64,000 nucleotides of DNA from Candidatus Phytoplasma solani (GCF_040126175.1 NZ_CP155828.1:310001-374000); one strand, 5' to 3'; shown: positions 42,720-53,196, counted from the first letter of the stretch. Translations and numbers: made by a program. Notes: generated by a model not told the origin, from the letters alone.

Positions 42720-45083
42720 TTATAATAAATTAGCAAAACGATCAAAAAAAATGAAAGAGTCTTGTTGGATTTTAGAAGTGACAATAAATTCTAAATTTAA
42801 AGGCCAATGATGATATTTTAAGGTTAACAAAAAGCGATAATAATTATTTTTTTTTGGAATCATTGACAAAACAGGACCTAAAACTTTAAATTTTGGAGAG
42901 CAAGTAGTTTCTAAAATAACTTTAATTTGACAAGCAATATCAAAAGTTTTTTTAAAGTTTTTATGAGCAATCAAAATTTTACTCAGATAACCAAAAGGTG
43001 GTGTTTGAGTCATTAATCTTTCTTGTAATAGTTGTTTTAAAAAATTAACCTCATCATAAAGAACAGCTTTTTTAATAGCAAAATGTTCTAAATTATAACT
43101 TTGAACAATTACTTGACCTTCTTTTTTTCTGGCACAACGTCCAGCGGCTTGAATTAATAATTGAAATGTTTTTTCAGCAGCTTTAAAAGTAGGAATTTTT
43201 AAAAGAGTATCTGCCATCAATATTCCTACTAAGGTAACTTGGTGAAAATCAAGCCCTTTGGCAATCATTTGCGTTCCTAACAAAATATCGGCTTTTTGCT
43301 CTTGAAAATCATACCACAATTTTTCATATTGAGCTAAATGGGTGACATTATCTGAATCAAGTGTAATTATTTTAGTTTTAGGAAAATTTTTTTGCAAATG
43401 ATTTTGAATATATTCAATCCCCACTCCTAAAGCTTTAACGGTTTTTTTGTGACAATTACTACATTGAATAGTGAAATCTTTTTGATAGCCGCAATAATTA
43501 CATTTTAAAATTTGTTTTTGATTATAAAAAGTTAGGCTATTATTACAATTTTGACATTTAGGAACAAAACCACAAAAACGACATAAAACAAAAGGCGCAA
43601 ACCCTTTAGTATTGATAAATAAAATAGCTTGTTCACCTTTGATTAAAGTTTGTTGTAAGGCATGTTTCAAATCCATGGAAAATGGTTCTAAATTACCGCT
43701 TTTTAATTCTTCTTTCATGTCAACTAATTTAATAGGTGGCAAAATGTTGATTAAAGCTCTTTTATTTAACTTTAAAAGTTTGTATTTCTTTTGAAAAACT
43801 TGATAATAACTTTCTAAAGAGGGGGTGGCACTTCCAAGTATTAAAGGAATTTGATGATAATTGGCTCTTATTTGGGCTAATTCTTTAACATCATAAGGAG
43901 TTTTTATTTTTTCTATTAATGATTCATCATGTTCTTCATCAATAATGATAATACCTAAATGATGCAGAGGCGCAAAAATAGCACTTCTCGTTCCTAAAAC
44001 AATTTGAGCTTCTTGGGATGTAATTTTTGTGAATTGATCTTGTTTTTGTAAAGGGGTTAAATAACTATGCAAAACAACTATTTTAATCTTTTCAAATTTA
44101 GCTTCTAAACGTTGGATTAAAGGAGCAATTAAGATAACTTCAGGAACTAAAAACAACACTTGTTCTTTTTTTTTAAAAATTTTTGCGATCAAATTTAAAT
44201 AAATTTCTGTTTTACCAGAACCCGTTTTTCCGTGCAAAAGATAAGTTTTGTATTTGTTAACATTAATGCTTTTTATCACTTTGACTTGTTCTTTATTTAA
44301 TATGATTTTTTTGTCATGTTTTAGAGGTTTAAAATGATGTTTCAAAACAATAATTCTTTTTTGGAAAACCTGTAAAATAATTTTTTTTTGAAGGAGACTT
44401 TTGATAATGTTGGGTGAAGTCAGACTTAAAGCTTCTTTTCTATCGATAGCAATTATTTCTTTAGTATTTTTATTTTTGTTCCAATTTATTAATCTTTGTA
44501 GAAAGTCTTGTTCTTTTAATGTTAAATTCGATAATATTTTTAATTCCGAATTCAAAAGATAACCAATAGAGTTTTTTGTACTTTTGTTAGCTTTAACAAT
44601 GTCTTTTATCAAAATAACGCCTTGTTGTGATAGTTTTTGTAAAGATTTTACAATTTTATTATTAGCGTTAATCAAAAATTTATTTTTTTTAGGAATATGA
44701 TTTCGAATTGTTTCAGGGATCAATTTTGGTTTAAGAATGACAATTTCTTTTAAGTGAGTTATTAAAAAAGCTTTAGGGATAATAGTTTGATAAATCAAAG
44801 CTTTAATGCTAAAAGGAGTTTTTAACATTTCTTCTGCTAATAAAAATAATTCTTCATTAAAATAAGGTTTTTCATCTAAGATATCGATTAACTCTTTATT
44901 AGCGAAAGGACTTTCATTTTTAAAATCAATGATATAACCTAAACGATGACAATTTTTAGGGCCAAAAGGAATAATAACTCGCATCCCTTTTTGAACCAAA
45001 GGAAGAAATGTTTGAGGAATTAAATAATCAAAACATTGATTTAAAGAAGAAGTTTTAAGATCTATAATTACTTGAGCTATCAA
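42720..45083 (-). CDS. priA: Primosomal helicase PriA
   Basis: 787-aa superfamily 2 helicase for replication restart. Walker A HGKTGSGKTEIYL near residue 285, Walker B IIIDEEHDES near 380, a four-pair zinc-binding module (CRFCGFVPKCQNC ... CNYCGY ... CSNCHKK, about 500-545) and helicase motifs V-VI (GLDFHQVTLVGI, QAAGRCARK). The start is TTG 45083 with AAAGGA ten bases upstream. Confidence 0.94.
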   Translation of the reverse strand: MIAQVIIDLKTSSLNQCFDYLIPQTFLPLVQKGMRVIIPFGPKNCHRLGYIIDFKNESPFANKELIDILDEKPYFNEELFLLAEEMLKTPFSIKALIYQTIIPKAFLITHLKEIVILKPKLIPETIRNHIPKKNKFLINANNKIVKSLQKLSQQGVILIKDIVKANKSTKNSIGYLLNSELKILSNLTLKEQDFLQRLINWNKNKNTKEIIAIDRKEALSLTSPNIIKSLLQKKIILQVFQKRIIVLKHHFKPLKHDKKIILNKEQVKVIKSINVNKYKTYLLHGKTGSGKTEIYLNLIAKIFKKKEQVLFLVPEVILIAPLIQRLEAKFEKIKIVVLHSYLTPLQKQDQFTKITSQEAQIVLGTRSAIFAPLHHLGIIIIDEEHDESLIEKIKTPYDVKELAQIRANYHQIPLILGSATPSLESYYQVFQKKYKLLKLNKRALINILPPIKLVDMKEELKSGNLEPFSMDLKHALQQTLIKGEQAILFINTKGFAPFVLCRFCGFVPKCQNCNNSLTFYNQKQILKCNYCGYQKDFTIQCSNCHKKTVKALGVGIEYIQNHLQKNFPKTKIITLDSDNVTHLAQYEKLWYDFQEQKADILLGTQMIAKGLDFHQVTLVGILMADTLLKIPTFKAAEKTFQLLIQAAGRCARKKEGQVIVQSYNLEHFAIKKAVLYDEVNFLKQLLQERLMTQTPPFGYLSKILIAHKNFKKTFDIACQIKVILETTCSPKFKVLGPVLSMIPKKNNYYRFLLTLKYHHWPLNLEFIVTSKIQQDSFIFFDRFANLL

Positions 45084-45194
45084 TTTGTTTGATCCTTTTC
45101 TTTCTTTAGAATTGTTATGGTATTAGAAACAACACCTAATATTTTAATTATAACAAAAAAAAGAATTTTTAATGAATTTATTTTTAAACATCTT

Positions 45195-45272
45195 GGCGCT
45201 ATACCAAAAAACGGCAATCACCCGAAAACAAAAAATATCCAAACTAAATTGTTTATTAAAAATAAAAAGTTG
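45195..45272 (+). repeat. Dispersed intergenic repeat, copy G
   Basis: GGCGCTATACCAAAAAACGG, CAATCACCCGAAAAC, then AAACTAAATTGTTTATTAAA. Shares the end and core of the family. Confidence 0.6.
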
Positions 45273-45565
45273 GTACCGATTGTAATTTTTTAATAAATTT
45301 TTTTTCTAAATATTTTTTTTGTTACGTTGTAATTATCATTATTCATATTAAGTTATTTTATTTTCCTTTTTTTATCAAATATTCTTTATTAACTGATGTT
45401 ATCTTGAAAAAAAGTACTATTTTTTAATAAAAGATATTTATTTTTAATTTAATTAAATAGTCATTTTAGAAAAAAAACAATCACCATTAATTATAATTAT
45501 ACATCAAAGTGTTCAAAAATATTATTTTACTAAGTTTTTTTAATTTAATCAACCATTTGAGGATT

Positions 45566-45613
45566 TTGTTCTTTTTAACTAGTTTACTTTTTCGGGAACA
45601 ATCTACTTCAATA
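45566..45613. repeat. Paired intergenic repeat, copy 2
   Basis: AGTTTACTTTTTCGGGAACA then ATCTACTTCAAT; counterpart of 2511-2559. Confidence 0.5.
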
Positions 45614-46040
45614 AATACTTTTGAAGTATTAAAATATCCCTTTTTTAATAAAAAAGAATTATAATATTTATTAGTTATTAAATATTGAAAATTATTTTTT
45701 TAATTTAACTTAAAAAAATAATTTTAATAACATATTGGATTTTTATGTAGTTAATTTTTGATATTACTTTAATTTATAAGCGATGAAATGGTATTTTGAT
45801 TTCTCGAAAAAAATAAAAAAATCAATTTAAAAAGTTTATCTTAATATTTTTTATATTTAATTGTTTGTAGGGTTTGGAAAATAATTTAGATTATTTTTAT
45901 TTAATTAAAATAAAAAAAGGTTGAAAAATTAGGAGTTATTTTTTTTAATAAACAATTTTTATTTTAAAAAAAGTTGTTTATTTGGTAGTTCATCATCAGT
46001 TTTTTTTATAAAGATAAAAAATACAAAAAAAGGTTCAGTT

Positions 46041-46244
46041 ATGTTAAAAAAACAAGCTAAAGAACAAAAAATTCGTAAAATGTTGAAAAAAGTTAATCTT
46101 GATAAATTAAAAATCATTGTTTTAAAAAACTGCAGTAAAAAAACTAATTTTGAAACGAAAAATCATATTCTTTTTGTAAATCCTCAAGTTAAAGTTATTG
46201 TTGATAAAGTTTTAAAAGAAATTTTATTAAAAAAGAAACAATGA
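46041..46244 (+). CDS. Small basic hypothetical protein, 67 aa
   Basis: A highly basic peptide (MLKKQAKEQKIRKMLKKVNL...), without membrane segment. AAAAAGG lies eight bases before the ATG. It may be a small nucleic-acid-binding protein, but no family is recognised. It is isolated on the plus strand in a repeat-rich region, so it may not be a real gene. Confidence 0.5.
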   Translation: MLKKQAKEQKIRKMLKKVNLDKLKIIVLKNCSKKTNFETKNHILFVNPQVKVIVDKVLKEILLKKKQ

Positions 46245-46390
46245 TATTATTTGATTTAATTTAAATGGTTTTTTTAGCCGAAATAATTTTGATTTTTTTT
46301 AATCTCATTATTATAATTTTAATATTGCTATTGTTTTATAATAAGAAAAGATTACCAATATATCATTAACAAAATTGGTTTTGAAATAAA

Positions 46391-46419
46391 AAAAAGCCAT
46401 CTTTGATTGAGAGCTTTTT
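46391..46419 (-). terminator. Terminator after tRNA-Ser
   Basis: AAAAAGC/GCTTTTT around a 15-base part with partial pairing, T-run on the minus strand. Confidence 0.5.
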
Positions 46420-46501
46420 ATTGTTTTGAGTAATAATTATCTTAATTAAATGATAGGAAAAATTGTTTTATTTATTTTGAAAGCAATCTTTTTGAAATTA
46501 T

Positions 46502-46589
46502 TGGCGGAGGAAAAGGGATTCGAACCCTTGCATCTTTTGGATCTACACGCTTTCCAAGCGTGCCTCTTTAGCCACTTGAGTATTCCTCC
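46502..46589 (-). tRNA. tRNA-Ser (GGA)
   Basis: 88 nt on the minus strand. Acceptor stem GGAGGAA/TTCCTCC, discriminator G and encoded CCA; D-arm region CTCAAGTGGCTAAAGAGG; anticodon stem-loop CGCTTGGAAAGCG with anticodon GGA (reads UCC and UCU); long class II variable arm; T-loop GGGTTCGAATCCC. ackA lies just upstream, with a hairpin between (46593-46613). Confidence 0.95.
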
Positions 46590-46592
46590 GAT

Positions 46593-46613
46593 AAAGTCTT
46601 AAAAAAAGACTTT
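46593..46613 (-). terminator. Hairpin between ackA and tRNA-Ser
   Basis: AAAGTCTT/AAGACTTT with 5-base loop. A long T-run does not follow it, so it may be a weak terminator or processing signal. Confidence 0.45.
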
Positions 46614-46621
46614 GTTATTTA

Positions 46622-47821
46622 TTAAGAAAAATTATTTTTCTCGTTGTTATAAATTCTTAAAACATCACAAGCGATTGCTAGTTCTTCGTTGGTAGGAACA
46701 ACAAAAGCCTGAATAAGTGATTGAGTAGTAGTAATTAAACCCTCTTTGCTTTGAAGTTGGTTTTTTTCGACGTCTAGTTTAAACCCTAAAATGGATAAAG
46801 AATTAATGATTTTTGATCTAAAAAAAACTGAATTTTCGCCAATACCGGCAGTAAAAACTAAAGCATCAATCCCTTTTAATAAAACGTAGTAACTAGCAAT
46901 ATAATCAACTATCCGTTTTACTTGAATATCAAAAGACAAACAAGATTGGAGATTGCCTTTTTTTATTTCTGCGATAATATCTCGTGCATCATTAGAAATG
47001 CCAGATACCCCAAGGTAACCTGATTTTTTATTTAAATCATCAATTACAGCAGCAATACTTTTGTTTTCTTTGTCAGCAATAAATTTGATTACTGCTGGAT
47101 CAATATTGCCACTGCGAGTGCCCATAGGAACACCTTCTAAAGGGGTAAAACCCATAGAAGTATCTAAAGATTTCCCCGAATCAACCGCACACAAAGAAAC
47201 TCCATTACCAGCATGACAAATAATTAGTTTCGCATCTTTTTTCTTTAAAATATGTTGCATTTTTTCAGTGATATATTTATAAGAGATTCCATGAAAACCA
47301 TATTTTCTCACTTGATATTTTTGATACCAAGAATAAGGAGTGGCATATAAAAAATTAACTGCTGGAATAGTTTGGTGAAAAGTAGTATCAAAAACTCCTA
47401 CTTGAAATAAAGACGGTAAAACTTTTTTAAAAGCTTTAATACTTACAAGATTAGCTGGATTGTGTAAAGGCGCCAAATCACAAAGACTTTCTATTTTGGC
47501 AATTGCTTCGTTAGTTAAAATAGTTGCATCTTGAAATAATTCTCCTCCTTGAACAATCCTATGTCCGATGCCTTCAATTTCTTCTAATTGATTGATGATT
47601 TTGTTTTGAATTAAAATGTCTAATAACAATGCGATCGCTTGTTGGTGGTTTTTAATTTCTAATGTTTTTGTTTCTTTATTGTTTTTGGTTTTAAGGGTAA
47701 AAATGGCATTAGAAAAACCAATTCTTTCGATTAAACCAGAAGCAATTAAATCTTTTTGAGGCATTTCTAATAATTGAAATTTTAAAGAAGAACTACCTGA
47801 ATTGACCGACATAATTTTCAT
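46622..47821 (-). CDS. ackA: Acetate kinase
   Basis: Interconverts acetyl-phosphate + ADP and acetate + ATP; gives substrate-level ATP. 399 aa. Signatures MSVNSGSSSLKFQLLE (N-terminal), GVFDTTFHQTIP, FHGISYKYI and MGTRSGNIDPAVI are all present, as is GIGENSVFFR near the C terminus. Phytoplasmas lack most other ATP-making routes, so it may matter for energy; that is inference. Confidence 0.96.
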   Translation of the reverse strand: MKIMSVNSGSSSLKFQLLEMPQKDLIASGLIERIGFSNAIFTLKTKNNKETKTLEIKNHQQAIALLLDILIQNKIINQLEEIEGIGHRIVQGGELFQDATILTNEAIAKIESLCDLAPLHNPANLVSIKAFKKVLPSLFQVGVFDTTFHQTIPAVNFLYATPYSWYQKYQVRKYGFHGISYKYITEKMQHILKKKDAKLIICHAGNGVSLCAVDSGKSLDTSMGFTPLEGVPMGTRSGNIDPAVIKFIADKENKSIAAVIDDLNKKSGYLGVSGISNDARDIIAEIKKGNLQSCLSFDIQVKRIVDYIASYYVLLKGIDALVFTAGIGENSVFFRSKIINSLSILGFKLDVEKNQLQSKEGLITTTQSLIQAFVVPTNEELAIACDVLRIYNNEKNNFS

Positions 47822-47955
47822 ATATTTTTCTCTTTTCTCTTTTGATATCTTTTTTTCTTATAGATATTTTAATTTAACGGTTGCTTGACACAAAATTGAA
47901 AGTTATTTTTATTAATAATTAGCATTTTGATATTTTTTCTTTATTTTCATTTAGT

Positions 47956-48639
47956 CTACAATTTTTTTAATAAAAGATAAATCCCTACAGCATGGAAACA
48001 AGTGCCTAAGATAACAAAAAGATGCCAAATAAAATGAAAATATTTTTTATGATCTTTGATAAAAAACCAAATACCCCCACTATAAAAACAACCACCCAAA
48101 AAAATACAAATAAATAAATTTTTATTATTTGGCTTTATTAATTCATCAACAAACAATAAACCACTCCATCCTAACAAAACATAAAGGACAAGGTGTACAT
48201 ATTTTCCTTTTTCAAACCATAGTATTTTAGCAAGAATACCTAAAAAAACTAAAAGACATTGACAAATAAAAAGAAAATTTCCTTTGGTAATCTTACAATC
48301 TTCAATTAAAGGGACTTGTAATTCTTTTAAAAGTAACAAAATAGGAACAAAAGTTCCCCAAATAAGTAAATAAACACTAATATGATCGCTTTTTTGAAAA
48401 AATTTATGAGCTTTGGTAAAAGATAAGGAGTGATTTAAAGTACTCATCAAATAAAGAATAATAATGGAGATACTAAAAATTAAAAAAATAAATTTATTAG
48501 AAGGATTAATTTTGTTAATTTTGATGGTAAAAAAAACAAGGGTAAAAATTCCTAAAAGAATCATTAAACCATGAGAAATAGCGTTAGCAATTTCTTCGCC
48601 ATAAGTTTGTTTGTCGCTTGTTTTTGTAGGCCATTTCAT
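47956..48639 (-). CDS. Hemolysin III family membrane protein
   Basis: 227 aa, seven predicted membrane spans, of the PAQR/HlyIII (YqfA) family: YGEEIANAISHGLMILLG at the N terminus, STLNHSLSF, and the C-terminal HLFVILGTCFHAVGIYLLL with the conserved His. In phytoplasmas hemolysin genes are sometimes listed as possible virulence factors, but the biochemical role is unknown. AAGGAGG precedes ATG. Confidence 0.88.
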   Translation of the reverse strand: MKWPTKTSDKQTYGEEIANAISHGLMILLGIFTLVFFTIKINKINPSNKFIFLIFSISIIILYLMSTLNHSLSFTKAHKFFQKSDHISVYLLIWGTFVPILLLLKELQVPLIEDCKITKGNFLFICQCLLVFLGILAKILWFEKGKYVHLVLYVLLGWSGLLFVDELIKPNNKNLFICIFLGGCFYSGGIWFFIKDHKKYFHFIWHLFVILGTCFHAVGIYLLLKKL

Positions 48640-49120
48640 AATAATTTATCTCCTCCTTTGTTTAATTTGTTACCTTTTTAAGACTATTTATTTAATTTTG
48701 TCAAAGAGCTAACCAATAAAATAAAAAAAGACTCTTTTATATTTTAGCATATATTATCATATAAAAAACTAAGTTTCAAATATTTTTTATCTTTTGGGTG
48801 TTGAAATTAAAAATATTTTATTTTTTTGGGGTGATATTTTTTATAAGTAAACGATTAATAAGATAATAAAAGTAAAGCCAAAAAAATAGTCACTGCATTG
48901 TTTAATTTTTAATAAACAATTTAACTTTGATATTTTTTTTCATTTTTAGGTGGTTACCATTTTTGGTCCAGTATCCATTTATATAATTTAATTATACATC
49001 AAAAAAACAACTTAGTTTGCTCAAGTATTTGATTTTTTATTTGTTTTTTCTGAAAAATTTAAATAAAAAAATAATGAATATTAATTATTTTACTTTTAGT
49101 AAGGCTTTAATTTAATCAAA
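48640..49120. other. Intergenic region with repeat copy H
   Basis: 480 bases without a gene. The only structure seen is the repeat at 48886-48976. Confidence 0.5.
48899..48976 (-). repeat. Dispersed intergenic repeat, copy H
   Basis: TGTTTAATTTTTAATAAACA, ATTTAACTTTGATA, TTTTTAGGTGGTTACCAT, TTTTGGTCCAGTATCC. The ATAGTCACTGCATT motif at 48886-48899 abuts it and also ends the MITE-like element at 25060-25180. Confidence 0.65.
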
Positions 49121-49143
49121 AAAGAGACTTCAAAAAGTCTCTT
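49121..49143 (-). terminator. Terminator after nitroreductase gene
   Basis: AAGAGACTT/AAGTCTCTT with a 4-base loop, T-run on the minus strand. The stem overlaps the stop codon. Confidence 0.8.
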
Positions 49144-49753
49144 ATAAAAAAGTTGTTACTTTGTCAAAAGGTAATCTAAAAGTAGGTGGTAGTGTTTGTG
49201 TTTCTATTGATTTACCTAGAGCTATCAGTAAAACAGGGACTAGATTTTCATCAATATTAAAAGTTGGATTAATAATTTTAGAATTAAAGCCTCCCACAGG
49301 ACAACTATCGTAACCATAACTTTTAGCCACTAACATTAATTGTAAAGAAACAATACCACATTCTAAAAAAAGTTCATTTTTGATTTCTTCCTGATCTTTG
49401 TTTCGATATAAAAGATCAACTTGAGCTAATACTTGTTCTTGAATGATTAATGGCATTTGTGCCTCCGTAAAAGATTGTCTTAAGATAGGTTCTTTTGTTT
49501 CGTTTTTTTTTATGTTGCCACAAACCAAAATTACAGCTGAACTAGTTTCTAATTGGCTATTATTGCCATATAAACAAGGTTTTAGTTTGGCTTTACTTGC
49601 TTCATTTTCTATCACGAAAAAATGCCAAGGTTGTAAATTAAAAGAAGAAGGAGCTCTCATTGTATCTGTCAAAATTTGTTCTAAAATATTTTTTGGGATA
49701 AGGTGATTTTTTTGAAAAACTTTAATAGATCTTCTTAATGTTAAGATGTTCAC
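49142..49753 (-). CDS. Nitroreductase family protein
   Basis: 203-aa FMN-dependent NAD(P)H oxidoreductase. It begins LTLRRSIKVFQKN (FMN phosphate-binding Arg pair), contains APSSFNLQPWHFFVIE near residue 34 and SYGYDSCPVGGF near 145, typical of this family. The substrate is unknown; in a host-dependent cell it may regenerate NAD+ or reduce quinones. The start is GTG 49753. Confidence 0.9.
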   Translation of the reverse strand: MNILTLRRSIKVFQKNHLIPKNILEQILTDTMRAPSSFNLQPWHFFVIENEASKAKLKPCLYGNNSQLETSSAVILVCGNIKKNETKEPILRQSFTEAQMPLIIQEQVLAQVDLLYRNKDQEEIKNELFLECGIVSLQLMLVAKSYGYDSCPVGGFNSKIINPTFNIDENLVPVLLIALGKSIETQTLPPTFRLPFDKVTTFL

Positions 49754-50061
49754 GATAAAACTCTTTCTTTTTATCTTTAATTTCTTAATTTTAATTTTTT
49801 TACTTAATAAATTTTCAAGTTATTAATTGCTTTAAAAAAAATAAAATTTTACCCCTCCTTGAAACCTTAATTTTAATTAAAAGAATTTTGATTATTGTTA
49901 AAAAATAAAATTATTTAAAAGCAATAAAGATAAAAAAACTAAAAAAATATATTTAACTAACAATATTATTATAGCATAATAAAAGTAAAAAAAATAATCA
50001 CTTTTGTAGTTTAAACCAAGTTTTTGAGCTAATAAAAAATTTTATTTGGGTATTTATATTT
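49754..50061. other. Intergenic region between cysS and nitroreductase
   Basis: 308 bases, no gene. The minus strand has TATAAT at 49973-49968 preceded by TGC, a possible -10 for the nitroreductase gene; the -35 is weak. Confidence 0.4.
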
Positions 50062-51378
50062 TTATAACAAACCTTTATCAATTAACATTTGACGCAAAAA
50101 ATCTGCTTGCTTAAATTCTTTGTTTTGTCTTGCCATTTGCCATAAATGATAAGTTTGTAAATCTGTTTTTGTAGCGCGCACAAACTGAGGATTAATTCCT
50201 AAATCAGTTAAAATCCATAATAAAGTGTTGTGTGTTTGAGCTAAAAAGGATAAATTTTTGTTTTTATGAGTTGTTTTGATGCTCGTTTCAATTAAATCTA
50301 TCACTTTATGAGTAGCAAAATCATCTTGCATCAATCGATGAAAAGAATTGACAATATTTGGTTCTAAGTCCGTTATTAAACTTTTTTTTATTTGTAAATA
50401 AAAATATTTTTTAGTTAAAAAAACGATGATTTTATGATATCTTTTTTGAGCTTGTTCCATTATCTCATAAGAAAAATTAATAGGTTTACGATAATGAGTA
50501 CTTAAGATAAAAAATTTAATCACTGAAGGAGGAAATTGTTTTAATAAATCTTTGCACCAAACAATATTCCCTAAAGATTTAGACATTTTTTGGTTTTGAT
50601 AATCTAACCTTGCAACATGCATAAAAAAATTTGCTAAAGGATAATTACTGCAAGCTTGGGTTTGTGCTATTTCATTTTGGTGATGAGGAAATTTAAGGTC
50701 AGTCCCTCCCCCATGAATATCTAATGAAATTTTAAAAATTTGCTGAATCATGGTTGCACATTCGGTATGCCATCCTGGGCGTCCCAAAAACCAAGGACTT
50801 TGATATTGAACCCCTTGAAAAGTTTTTTTCCATAAAATAAAATCACTTGGATTTTCTTTGTCAGGGTCTAATTGTTTTCTTGCGTTTTTTTTTAATTGAT
50901 TTAAATCTTGCTTTTTTAATTGACCGTAATCAGTTATTTTAGATATTCTAAAATAAATACCTTGTTCGGTAAAATAAGCAAAACCCTTCTTTAAAAGATT
51001 TTGAATATAATTAATCATTGATGGAATATAATCAGTTGCTTGAGGGTAAAAATTAATTGTTTTAATTTCTAAATCTTTTAATAATTGAAAAAAAGCTAGG
51101 ATATATATTTTAGCTAAAAGCTCTTCTTTAATTTCTTGTTGTAAAGAAGATGCAATGATTTTATCATCAATATCGGTAATATTAACAACATAAAAAACTT
51201 GAAAACCAATTGTTTCTAAATATTTTTTAACTGTATCAAAAAAAATTAATGGTCTTGTGTTTCCTAAATGCAAATGATTATAAACAGTCGGTCCGCAAAC
51301 ATACATATTAACGGTAGGAGTGTGCAAAGGAGTAAAAATTTCTTTTTGATTGGTTAAGGAATTATAAATTTTTAACAT
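50062..51378 (-). CDS. cysS: Cysteinyl-tRNA synthetase
   Basis: 438 aa, class I. HIGH motif YNHLHLGNTRP near residue 33, zinc ligands in VCGPTVY, GWHTECATMI and HHQNEIAQTQ, and KMSKS motif NQKMSKSLGN near residue 265. A short C-terminal domain is present. AAAGGA lies upstream of TTG 51384 and ATG 51378; ATG is chosen. The gene is single, with no T-box-like leader seen. Confidence 0.95.
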   Translation of the reverse strand: MLKIYNSLTNQKEIFTPLHTPTVNMYVCGPTVYNHLHLGNTRPLIFFDTVKKYLETIGFQVFYVVNITDIDDKIIASSLQQEIKEELLAKIYILAFFQLLKDLEIKTINFYPQATDYIPSMINYIQNLLKKGFAYFTEQGIYFRISKITDYGQLKKQDLNQLKKNARKQLDPDKENPSDFILWKKTFQGVQYQSPWFLGRPGWHTECATMIQQIFKISLDIHGGGTDLKFPHHQNEIAQTQACSNYPLANFFMHVARLDYQNQKMSKSLGNIVWCKDLLKQFPPSVIKFFILSTHYRKPINFSYEIMEQAQKRYHKIIVFLTKKYFYLQIKKSLITDLEPNIVNSFHRLMQDDFATHKVIDLIETSIKTTHKNKNLSFLAQTHNTLLWILTDLGINPQFVRATKTDLQTYHLWQMARQNKEFKQADFLRQMLIDKGLL

Positions 51379-51801
51379 TTTCAAGCAATCCTTTTAATTT
51401 TAGAAAAATAGTTTAAAAAAAAGAAGTAATAAAATAAATATGATGATCAAAAAAATAAAACAAAAAACTATTTGAAAATAGTGATTTTTTAAATACAATA
51501 TTAAAATATTGTTAATGCATTTTTTTTAAAATACCTTGAAATAAACTTTAATTGATGATGTCCTAATGAGTTTTGTAATTTTGTTTTATATTTGCTCATT
51601 TTTAAACAAAAGGATTATTTTTTTAGTTATTTATTAACTTTTAATTTTGTTTTATGTTTATCATTTTTAAAAGTTTTTTGGTTTTTTTCAAAATAATCAA
51701 ATTATTATCTTTTTTTAAACTATGAGAAATTGATTTTTATCATTGGATGCAGTTTTTTTAATTATTTTTTGAAAAAAAATAATATTTAAAAAAATATGTA
51801 A
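51379..51801. other. Intergenic region, no gene
   Basis: 423 AT-rich bases between gltX and cysS. Two small inverted repeats: ACTATTT/AAATAGT near 51469-51483 and ACAATATTAAAATATTGT at 51495-51512. Nothing else is recognised. Confidence 0.45.
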
Positions 51802-53154
51802 CTAAACTTTCTTGACATTTAATACCTCAAAAACTTGAACTAAATTAGCAAGAACTTGCTTTTTTCCTAACAATTCTAAAAAAAGTGGTAAACTAGGACC
51901 TTGCATTTGGCAAGTAACGCCAATCCGTAAAGCTGTGAAAAGAATTTTTTTAGAAAATTTATTATTTTGAGTTATTTCAACAATAATTGCGTTAATCATT
52001 TCTTTTTCAAAATTAATTGACTTTAATTTCTGATAAAAAATAGTTAAAATTGGCAATACGTAATCATGAGTTTTTAAAAATTGTTGCGCTTCTTGAGAAA
52101 AAGAAGGGTTAGTTATAAAAAAATAACGATATAAATCTATTGCTTGTTTTATATAATTCATTCTTTCTTGAAATAAAGTCACAAATTTAGTTAACCAAAC
52201 TTGATTATTTACAGGTAAAGCGTTGACAAAATATTTTTTACTTATTATAAAAGAGGTAATGTTGTTGATAGGTGTTTTTCGGAGATAATAATTGTTAAAA
52301 AAATCTAATTTTGTTTTATCAAAAATAGCTGGAGATTTATTTAAACGATTGACATCAAATAAGGAAATAAATTCTTCAGGACTCAATATTTCTTTAGAGC
52401 TTAAAGGAGAAAACCCCAAAAGAGATAAAAAATTAAATAAAGATTGAGGAAGATAACCTAAATCAGCGTAATCTTCAATAAACTGAAGGACATCAAGGTC
52501 TCTTTTACTAATTTTTTTTCTTTTTTGATTTAAAATTAAAGTCATATGGGCAAATTTAGGAATTTCCCAATTAAAAGCTTGATAAATCATTATTTGTTTA
52601 GGGGTATTAGTAATATGTTCTTCCCCTCGAAAAATATGAGAAATTTTCATCAAATGATCATCAACGGCTGCTGCAAAATTATAAGAAGGATAACCATTAG
52701 ATTTAATAATAACCCAATCTTCAATATCTTTGCTTAAAAAAGTTAACTTTCCTCTAATTAAATCATGAAAAGCAAAAGTTTGATTTTGTGGAACTTTAAA
52801 TCTAATAGCAAACATTTTTTGATCTTTTCCAAATTCTTGATAAGCGAGATTTTTTTCAAGTAATTTAAAAGCATATTTTTGATAAATTGATAATCTTTCG
52901 GATTGACGGTAAGGACCAAAAGGTCCTTTTATGTCTGGTCCTTCATTCCAATTAATCCCTAACCAACGTAAATTTTTCAATTGTGAATTTTCCCCACTAT
53001 CAACATTACGCAAAAGATCAGTATCTTCAATTCTTACAATGAAATCCCCTTGATGATGTTTAGCAAATAAATAATTAAATAAAGCAGTTCGGGCATTACC
53101 TATATGTAAAAAACCAGTTGGACTAGGAGCATAACGAACTCTTATTTTATTCAT
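51802..53154 (-). CDS. gltX: Glutamyl-tRNA synthetase
   Basis: 450 aa, class I. HIGH-type [16 protein letters not shown] near residue 8 and the KMSKS equivalent [10 protein letters not shown] near 240. Typical RIEDTD follows the first motif. In organisms without GlnRS it also charges tRNA-Gln for later amidation; no gat genes lie in this window. ATG 53154 agrees with homologues. Confidence 0.95.
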   Translation of the reverse strand: MNKIRVRYAPSPTGFLHIGNARTALFNYLFAKHHQGDFIVRIEDTDLLRNVDSGENSQLKNLRWLGINWNEGPDIKGPFGPYRQSERLSIYQKYAFKLLEKNLAYQEFGKDQKMFAIRFKVPQNQTFAFHDLIRGKLTFLSKDIEDWVIIKSNGYPSYNFAAAVDDHLMKISHIFRGEEHITNTPKQIMIYQAFNWEIPKFAHMTLILNQKRKKISKRDLDVLQFIEDYADLGYLPQSLFNFLSLLGFSPLSSKEILSPEEFISLFDVNRLNKSPAIFDKTKLDFFNNYYLRKTPINNITSFIISKKYFVNALPVNNQVWLTKFVTLFQERMNYIKQAIDLYRYFFITNPSFSQEAQQFLKTHDYVLPILTIFYQKLKSINFEKEMINAIIVEITQNNKFSKKILFTALRIGVTCQMQGPSLPLFLELLGKKQVLANLVQVFEVLNVKKV

Positions 53155-53196
53155 AGTTTTTTTCTTTCTCTTTTTATTTTGTAGTATTTTTTTGAT

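Larger units (their letters stand above)
45084..46040. other. Long AT-rich intergenic region, no gene
   Basis: About 957 bases. It carries repeat copy G (45195-45272) and the paired repeat (45566-45613); no coding sequence or RNA is recognised. Confidence 0.6.
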
